7,107 bases of DNA from Firmicutes bacterium CAG:475 (GTDB lineage Bacteria > Bacillota > Clostridia > Christensenellales > CAG-917): assembly GCA_000434435.1 (NCBI GenBank), contig FR895536.1:1-7107 (forward strand). The letters run 5' to 3'. How positions within the stretch are numbered: the first letter of the stretch is position 1; every line of letters starts with the position of its first letter. The translations under genes and the position numbers were made by a program. Below the pieces are notes generated by a model. That model was not told the origin of the DNA. It did no database searches and saw only the letters and a program-made list of their open reading frames with translations. Below are positions 1 through 4,022 of the stretch, piece after piece.

Positions 1-1087
1 CGCCTTGCGACTCCAATTCCGTCTTCGAATAGGCGGCAATGACATCACTCAATATCGAGTTCTCGTTGGTGTCGTCAAAGAGCAACGCTTTGCCCAAAAG
101 CGGAAGCGTACCCGTTTCGGCAAGTTTTTCGTCACACTTCACACGGCGGTTTCCGCACGTAAGGATATAGCCGTTTTCACTCTTGTACGCATGCTCGACT
201 TTTGCCTTTCTCTCTCCCGAAACGTCGTAACAATCGCTTGCCCAGCCGACGTAAACGTCTTGCCCGATATACGATTTTACCACTTTGCCGTCAAGGTGCG
301 AAAGGTCGATTTCAAATCCGTCCTCCGTGGTTGCAACAAGTTTGCCGTCCGCAATTTCCAGCCTCGCTTTTTCAAAGGCGTAGTCCTCGTCAAACGCCTG
401 CGCCGCCCATATATTCGACGGATTTTGTAAGATTTGTTCGAGCGTGCCTATTTGCTTGATTTGACGATAGTGCGTCACGACGATTCTGTCCGCAATCGAA
501 ATTGCCTCGTCCTTGTCGCGTGTTGCGAAAATCACTATTTTGCCTTCTTTTGCAAAATCTTGGAGAGCCGGAGCAACCTCTTGCCAAAGCGTCTTTGCAT
601 CTTCTTTTTTAAGTCCTCTCGTAATATCGTCAACGAGCGCAACTTTGAAATCGCGCAAAAACAGCCTTGCTATCGCCAAACGCTTTTTGTCTATCGAATC
701 GAGTTTTCTCGCCTTGAAATACAGCGAAGCGGTTATGCCGACTTTTTCCGCCGCCGCTTTGACTCTCTTGTCGATTTCGTCTTTGTTCGCTCCTCTTATT
801 TTGAGAGGATAGGCAAGATTATAATAGCAGGAACGGTTTGCAAACAACGCCAGATCGTCGAAAATCATAATCACGTCGTCGGGCTTTTTGGCAAGCGGTT
901 CACCGTCGAAAAGCACTTTGCCTTCCGAATCGGTCACACCTGCGACAACCTTCAAAAACGTGGTTTTGCCGCTCAACTCGTCACCGAGAAGAGCGACAAT
1001 TTCTCCGTCGTTTATAGTCATATCCACGGGAGCGAAAACTCTCGCTCCGTAAAGATACTGTTTGCTTACGCCATCTAATTTTATCAT
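1..1087 (-). CDS. MalK-like ABC transporter ATP-binding subunit with degenerate catalytic motifs (3' end cut by window)
   Basis: An uninterrupted frame of 362 codons runs from the ATG at 1087 to the window edge. The fold order is that of MalK/UgpC-type sugar importer ATPases, which sit on the inner face of the membrane and power a permease. Visible parts are Walker A GDELSGKTT (residues 35-43), the Q-loop region IMIFDDLALF (73-82), the signature region KLDSIDKKRLAIAR (128-141), Walker B VALVDD (149-154), the switch region IFATRDKDEA (186-195), then a PSNIWAA junction (223-229), a TOBE-like C-terminal domain, and LFDDTNENSI (336-345), matching the usual LFDxxTGxxI end of MalK. Only Walker A fits consensus: Q-loop Gln is Asp77, LSGGQ is LDSID, the catalytic Glu is Asp154, the D-loop is RGLK and the H-loop His is Arg190. 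The start follows the pgi stop by 2 nt (TGA-AA-ATG) with no clear Shine-Dalgarno, so translation is probably coupled. Family assignment is firm. Substrate and activity are unknown, and a pseudogene is unlikely because the frame is clean. Confidence 0.87.
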   Translation of the reverse strand, partial: MIKLDGVSKQYLYGARVFAPVDMTINDGEIVALLGDELSGKTTFLKVVAGVTDSEGKVLFDGEPLAKKPDDVIMIFDDLALFANRSCYYNLAYPLKIRGANKDEIDKRVKAAAEKVGITASLYFKARKLDSIDKKRLAIARLFLRDFKVALVDDITRGLKKEDAKTLWQEVAPALQDFAKEGKIVIFATRDKDEAISIADRIVVTHYRQIKQIGTLEQILQNPSNIWAAQAFDEDYAFEKARLEIADGKLVATTEDGFEIDLSHLDGKVVKSYIGQDVYVGWASDCYDVSGERKAKVEHAYKSENGYILTCGNRRVKCDEKLAETGTLPLLGKALLFDDTNENSILSDVIAAYSKTELESQG

Positions 1088-1089
1088 TT

Positions 1090-2484
1090 TCAGATGATGT
1101 ATTTCGTCAATTTTTTCGGAGCGTTTGCAAGCTCTTCTTTCTTTTGTTCGTAACCCTTTCTGTCAAACATAGCATAGGTTGCGTTTTTGCCCTCTTCGAC
1201 GCCCGGTTGATTGAATGTGTCGATGTTGAGCATCTTGCCGCAGTATGCGGTTTCGAGTTGGAAGAACATCAGAAGTTGACCGATTGTGTTTGCGTTGACT
1301 TCGTCGAGCATAATGGTGCGATTCATATGTTTGGATCGAGTGAGCGCATATTCGGTTGCTTCTCTTTCGGTGTTGATAAGCTCGCCCATCGTATGTCCGC
1401 AAAGGAAGTTTACATCCGCAAATTCCTCCGCGCCGTTTGCGATGACCACGTCGCCTCTGTATTTCTTCACGCCGATGAAAGTCACGACTTTGTCGAACGG
1501 ACCTTCGGTGTAAAGTTGCACTTGCGAGTGTTGGTCGGTCACGCCGAGCGACTTGACGGGGGTTTGTCCCTTGTGCACCACGTTGCCGTCAAAGTCGACC
1601 GCTTTGCCGAGACTTTCGCCCCAAAGTTGACAATACCAGTCCGCCATAAGTTTGAGGCTGTCCGCATAAGGCATCATAACAGAGATGTTTTTGCCTTTTT
1701 GCTCCATTGCGATATATTGGAGCGTTGCCGCCATAAGAGCGGGGTTTTTGTAGGGATTTGAGGAGTTGCACGCTTTGTCCATCTCCGCCGCGCCTCTCAA
1801 AAGTCCGATAATATCGATGCCGAGCACCGCCGCCGGAAGAAGTCCCACGGGGCAAAGTTCGCTGAAACGTCCGCCAACTCCGTCGGGGATATAATAGGTC
1901 TTAAATCCTTCTTTCTTTGCAAGTTTTATGAGGTTGCCCTTGCTCTGGGAAGTGGTTGCGATGATGTGTTTTGCCCAATCCTTGCCGCATTTCTTTTTGA
2001 GAATGTCGGTGATGATAAGGTATTGGCTCATTGTTTCCGACGTTGCGCCGCTCTTTGTGATGACGTTGAACATGGTTTTTTCCACGTCGATGACGTCCAA
2101 AAGCGCAAGCATACGTTCGGGGTCTACGTTGTCCTCAACGTAGAATTTTACGCCGCGTTTTTTTGCGTCGAGGTCGTTGTATCTGAAATGGCAAAGCGCG
2201 TTGAACACAGCCATAGGACCAAGTGCGCTGCCGCCGATGCCCAAAACCACGAAATTGTCGTAATGCGCTCTCACTTCCGCCGCCGTGTAGATGATATCTC
2301 TCACGATTTCTTCTTGATTGTACGGAAGTTCCGACCAACCCATCCAGCCGGTGCCGCGATTCTTTTCGAAATAAGCGTAGCTGTCGCCTGCCTTGTCAAG
2401 CACGGCTTCTATTTCTTTTTCGGTGATGCCTTGCTCGCCGATCGAGGATTCCATCATATTGTTGAAATCAAATTTGATTTGCAT
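1090..2484 (-). CDS. pgi: Glucose-6-phosphate isomerase
   Basis: Interconverts glucose 6-phosphate and fructose 6-phosphate in the cytoplasm, the second step of glycolysis, reversible for gluconeogenesis. The protein is 464 aa, slightly longer than the roughly 450 aa typical of Bacillota enzymes and well below the roughly 550 aa enterobacterial form. Motifs in order are the phosphate-binding GIGGSALGP (82-90), KSGATSET (144-151), the family signature DGVGGRFSELCPVG (201-214), WGES with the catalytic Glu (E290), DQHSQ with the catalytic His (H319), and the second signature FNQPGVEEGK ending in the active-site Lys (K433). All key residues are present. The start is supported by GGAGG 10 nt upstream, which lies inside the last codons of the preceding gene. 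It is the third gene of an operon with hpf and a TIM-barrel isomerase, and a MalK-like ATPase begins 2 nt after its stop. Confidence 0.98.
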   Translation of the reverse strand: MQIKFDFNNMMESSIGEQGITEKEIEAVLDKAGDSYAYFEKNRGTGWMGWSELPYNQEEIVRDIIYTAAEVRAHYDNFVVLGIGGSALGPMAVFNALCHFRYNDLDAKKRGVKFYVEDNVDPERMLALLDVIDVEKTMFNVITKSGATSETMSQYLIITDILKKKCGKDWAKHIIATTSQSKGNLIKLAKKEGFKTYYIPDGVGGRFSELCPVGLLPAAVLGIDIIGLLRGAAEMDKACNSSNPYKNPALMAATLQYIAMEQKGKNISVMMPYADSLKLMADWYCQLWGESLGKAVDFDGNVVHKGQTPVKSLGVTDQHSQVQLYTEGPFDKVVTFIGVKKYRGDVVIANGAEEFADVNFLCGHTMGELINTEREATEYALTRSKHMNRTIMLDEVNANTIGQLLMFFQLETAYCGKMLNIDTFNQPGVEEGKNATYAMFDRKGYEQKKEELANAPKKLTKYII

Positions 2485-2489
2485 ATCTT

Positions 2490-3269
2490 TTATGCCTCCA
2501 AAATGTTTTTAAGGTATTCCACCGATTCCTTGACCTCGTCAAAAGAATCGTAATTTCCCGCATATTGTTCGATGATGAGCGGTCCGTCATAACCGACGTC
2601 TTTGAGCCTTGCCACAAGCTCCTTAAAGGGAAACTCGCCTTTGCCGACCATCACTATTTTACCGTCTTTGACGTCGCTGACGTGCACGTTTGTGACGCTG
2701 CTTCCCATAACGTCCAGATACTCCCGCCAGTCATAGCCCGATTGCCTTGCTTGCTTTATGTCCAGAACGGTGCCTATATTCTGCGCATACGGTTTCATCT
2801 GCCTGAAAAACTCGGGTGAATCGAAAGTCGCCCAATGCACGTTTTCAAGGCAAAGTTTTATGCCGTATTCGCTTGCGATATCTCCGAGTTTGCTCATCCT
2901 GTCGCCCACGAATTTCGGGTCGATATACACGCTTTGTTTCAGTCTTGCCTGAGCGTGAAAAGTGTACGCCCTCGCGCCTATCGTTTTGCCCACGTCGAGC
3001 ACCGAGCGGAATATGCTTTCGGCATCGGCGTACGTCCTTGGCACTTTGTTGAAAAGTTGCGGCTCAAACTGCGTGTTGAGCGAATGGACGGAATATACGT
3101 CAAAATCGCCTTTGCGTTGTTTTAGCAATTGCGCAAAGGCGGACGCATACTCATAAAAAGTGGTAAGGAACACCTCGCAGGTGTCCCCTCCACAGCGTTG
3201 AATGACCGAGAACGAGTCCTCGGTCAATACTTTTGAAAAAAACGTTGCTGTCGAAATGCCGACTTTCAT
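2490..3269 (-). CDS. Xylose-isomerase-like TIM-barrel protein (sugar phosphate isomerase/epimerase superfamily)
   Basis: A 259-aa cytoplasmic protein of the AP_endonuc_2 / xylose-isomerase-like TIM-barrel superfamily, which includes IolE, IolI, hydroxypyruvate isomerase and endonuclease IV. The opening MKVGIST is a typical first beta strand. Candidate divalent-metal ligands sit at the expected strand ends: H62 (SVHSLN), H105 (TFHAQ), E142 (CLENVHW), D170 (VLDIKQ), H196 (NVHVSD) and E234 (IIEQY). The segment VGKGEFPF (208-215) matches the conserved G-x-G-x-hydrophobic loop before the last helices. The start ATG directly abuts the TAA of hpf (TAAATG), so coupling is likely; a purine-rich GAAGAAGAA lies just upstream. 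Its last codons contain the pgi Shine-Dalgarno. The substrate cannot be read from the sequence. Position beside pgi suggests sugar or sugar-phosphate isomerisation or epimerisation, but this is inference. Confidence 0.87.
   Translation of the reverse strand: MKVGISTATFFSKVLTEDSFSVIQRCGGDTCEVFLTTFYEYASAFAQLLKQRKGDFDVYSVHSLNTQFEPQLFNKVPRTYADAESIFRSVLDVGKTIGARAYTFHAQARLKQSVYIDPKFVGDRMSKLGDIASEYGIKLCLENVHWATFDSPEFFRQMKPYAQNIGTVLDIKQARQSGYDWREYLDVMGSSVTNVHVSDVKDGKIVMVGKGEFPFKELVARLKDVGYDGPLIIEQYAGNYDSFDEVKESVEYLKNILEA
2495..2499 (-). promoter_or_regulatory. Shine-Dalgarno of pgi embedded in the upstream gene's final codons
   Basis: GGAGG on the minus strand is spelled by the last codons of the TIM-barrel gene (TTG GAG GCA TAA) and lies 10 nt before the pgi ATG. 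It fixes the pgi start and implies that ribosomes finishing the upstream gene affect access to it. Confidence 0.8.
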
Positions 3270-3611
3270 TTATTCTTCTTCGCCCTCAACTTCTTCTTCG
3301 TAGACGTTGGGCGTGCCTTTTTTGTCTTTGCCCCAAATGTCTTTTTGCTTTCTCATCTGTCCGAGAAGTCTGGGAATAACCTCGTCGAGATTGTCGAACG
3401 GAGAGTCGCTAATTGCGCTTGCACGGTAGGAAATACCTTTGCTTGTGACGACCATATCGGTGGTGTAATCGCCGTTTTCATACGTCACGGTGAACTTCAC
3501 TTCCGCATTTTCGTCCTCGAAACGTCTTTCGAGTTTCGCGCACTTTTTCTCGGTGATTGCCTTGAGTGAATCACTTGGATTGTAGTTCTTGCCAAAAATT
3601 TCGATTCTCAT
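3270..3611 (-). CDS. hpf: Short-form ribosome hibernation promoting factor (HPF/RaiA family, S30AE domain)
   Basis: A 113-aa protein with the S30AE fold of HPF/RaiA, which binds the decoding and mRNA channel region of the 30S subunit and silences idle ribosomes. Residues 1 to about 97 make the domain: a first strand MRIEIFGKN, an amphipathic helix SLKAITEKKCAKLERRF (15-31), the beta strands KFTVTYEN and DMVVTSKGISYRASA, then helix FDNLDEVIPRLLGQMRKQK (72-90), ending in a basic stretch that should contact rRNA. The tail (104-113, YEEEVEGEEE) is strongly acidic. The usual Bacillota long form is about 180-190 aa and carries a C-terminal dimerisation domain that joins two 70S into 100S. That domain is absent, and the next gene starts directly at the stop, so it was not lost by a nearby frameshift. 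The start has GGAGG at 7-nt spacing. It is first in the operon, directly behind a strong promoter. Confidence 0.92.
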   Translation of the reverse strand: MRIEIFGKNYNPSDSLKAITEKKCAKLERRFEDENAEVKFTVTYENGDYTTDMVVTSKGISYRASAISDSPFDNLDEVIPRLLGQMRKQKDIWGKDKKGTPNVYEEEVEGEEE

Positions 3612-3618
3612 AAAGTAA

Positions 3619-3623
3619 CCTCC
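3619..3623 (-). promoter_or_regulatory. Shine-Dalgarno of hpf
   Basis: A perfect GGAGG on the minus strand, 7 nt before the ATG at 3611. It supports this start and strong initiation. The leader from the predicted transcription start is only about 24 nt, leaving little room for a riboswitch. Confidence 0.88.
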
Positions 3624-3641
3624 AAAGTTCTTTGTGCCTTT

Positions 3642-3670
3642 ATTATAGCAAGTATAAAAATAGATTTCAA
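3642..3670 (-). promoter_or_regulatory. Near-consensus extended -10 SigA promoter of the hpf operon
   Basis: On the minus strand TTGAAA (3665-3670, five of six consensus bases) is followed by exactly 17 nt and TATAAT (3642-3647, perfect), with TGC immediately before it giving the extended -10 form TGnTATAAT. The predicted start is near 3635, about 24 nt before the hpf ATG. This should drive hpf, the TIM-barrel gene, pgi and the ABC ATPase as one transcript. No CtsR, CIRCE or alternative-sigma motif was recognised. Confidence 0.88.
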
Positions 3671-3678
3671 TAGAAAAC

Positions 3679-3702
3679 TTATTTTTAGGTTAGTTTTTAG
3701 GT
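3679..3702 (-). promoter_or_regulatory. A-tract direct repeat upstream of the -35 box (UP element or operator candidate)
   Basis: ACCTAAAAA occurs twice on the minus strand with 12-nt periodicity (3694-3702 and 3682-3690), followed by further A/T. Relative to the predicted start near 3635 this covers roughly -44 to -67, where an UP element contacts the RNA polymerase alpha subunit. The exact repetition would also suit a dimeric regulator. Function is inferred from position only. Confidence 0.45.
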
Positions 3703-3795
3703 GTTTGCCATTCAACTCTAGTTGCAATTTTCCCCCTTCCTCACGTGTTTGAACTTCGGCGTTTGCAAAGCAATCCGCCTCGTTCGCTTTGGCTA

Positions 3796-3818
3796 CAACA
3801 CATTCACTGGATGTGTTG
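3796..3818. repeat. Perfect 8-bp hairpin CAACACAT / ATGTGTTG
   Basis: CAACACAT (3796-3803) and ATGTGTTG (3811-3818) are perfect reverse complements around the 7-nt loop TCACTGG. Two further inner pairs (T-G wobble, then C-G) could shrink the loop to 3 nt. No T-run follows on either strand, so it is not a standard terminator. Confidence 0.75.
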
Positions 3819-3858
3819 CTTAACGCGTCGCGCCCACATCGCCGTTCATTCTAATCGG

Positions 3859-3879
3859 GTGTGGGTGCCCCACCCATAC
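3859..3879. repeat. 9-bp hairpin with GTGTGGGTG / CACCCATAC arms
   Basis: The core TGGGTG-CCC-CACCCA (3862-3876) is a perfect 6-bp stem with a 3-nt loop. It extends outward to 9 bp (3859-3879) with one G-T pair. It is compact and GC-rich but has no T-tract beside it on either strand. Confidence 0.7.
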
Positions 3880-3960
3880 TGTCATTCTGAACGTAGTGAA
3901 GAATCCAGCGTAGCGAAATGCGGCTTGTGCCTAGATTCCTCAACGTTGCTCGGAATGACA
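3880..3960. repeat. HSERSEES-type intergenic palindrome
   Basis: The left arm, 26 nt at 3880-3905, begins TGTCATTCTGAACG and ends GAAGAATC. The right arm, 27 nt at 3934-3960, begins GATTCCTCAACG and ends CGGAATGACA. The outer 8 bp and inner 5 bp pair perfectly, with wobbles, small offsets and mismatches between. The centre (3906-3933) is unpaired or weakly paired. Read in one frame it encodes CHSERSEES, and near the other end LLGMT, a peptide pattern familiar from spurious ORFs over a palindromic repeat scattered through genomes of several phyla. That recognition is from general knowledge, not a search. Confidence 0.72.
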
Positions 3961-3963
3961 ATG

Positions 3964-4007
3964 GGAAGAATGCAACTTAATCGGGGCGGATGCCATGCCA
4001 TTCTTCC
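3964..4007. repeat. 9-bp inverted repeat GGAAGAATG / CATTCTTCC just after clpC
   Basis: GGAAGAATG (3964-3972) and CATTCTTCC (3999-4007) are perfect reverse complements around 26 nt. In the clpC transcript this would be the first stem, starting about 16 nt after the stop codon. It could protect the mRNA 3' end, but no U-tract follows, so it does not meet the intrinsic terminator pattern. Confidence 0.65.
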
Positions 4008-4022
4008 AATCAAATTGCAATA

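Larger units (their letters stand above)
3852..4001 (+). repeat. Imperfect direct repeat starting TAATCGGG
   Basis: Two copies share the layout TAATCGGG, a GG(T/A)TGCC core, and a CCAT end: 3852-3877 and 3978-4001. They flank the HSERSEES-type palindrome at 3880-3960. This suggests either duplication inside the element or insertion of the palindrome between two related units. Confidence 0.45.
3722..4020. repeat. Composite palindromic intergenic element, MITE/REP-like, bounded by TTGCAATTT inverted repeats
   Basis: This stretch holds no convincing gene. It is bounded by a perfect 9-bp inverted repeat, TTGCAATTT (3722-3730) and AAATTGCAA (4012-4020), and filled with at least five internal inverted repeats, listed separately where they are strong. 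These include a weaker CAAAGC / GCTTTG pair (3766-3771 / 3786-3791). The right end lies 2 nt from the clpC stop and the left end about 50 bp from the -35 box of the hpf promoter. The density of palindromes and lack of coding sense suggest a non-autonomous mobile element or several nested REP-type units. A convincing target-site duplication is not seen; a TA occurs near both ends but is not symmetrically placed. Confidence 0.55.

Noticed and set aside
434..1078. A 214-codon plus-strand frame, and others at 5-430, opposite the ABC ATPase
   Set aside because: The minus-strand frame shows ordered ABC domain motifs over the same bases, so the plus-strand frames are chance shadows.
1..1087. The ABC ATPase as a frameshifted pseudogene
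   Set aside because: Base-by-base reverse reading gave a continuous frame with no stop and MalK-like spacing throughout; the abnormal motifs are substitutions in place, not shifts.
3612..3641. Riboswitch or leader RNA before hpf
   Set aside because: The predicted untranslated leader is only about 24 nt and holds just the Shine-Dalgarno.
3964..4007. Intrinsic terminator of clpC
   Set aside because: The 9-bp stem is real, but the loop is 26 nt and no T-run follows on the minus strand.
3682..4020. CRISPR array
   Set aside because: The repeats are inverted or two-copy and imperfect, without regular repeat-spacer spacing, and no cas gene is in the window.
3719..4022. TA target-site duplication flanking the TTGCAATTT inverted repeats
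   Set aside because: TA occurs at 3719-3720 and 4021-4022, but a G separates it from the repeat on the left only, so the ends are not symmetrical and chance is likely.
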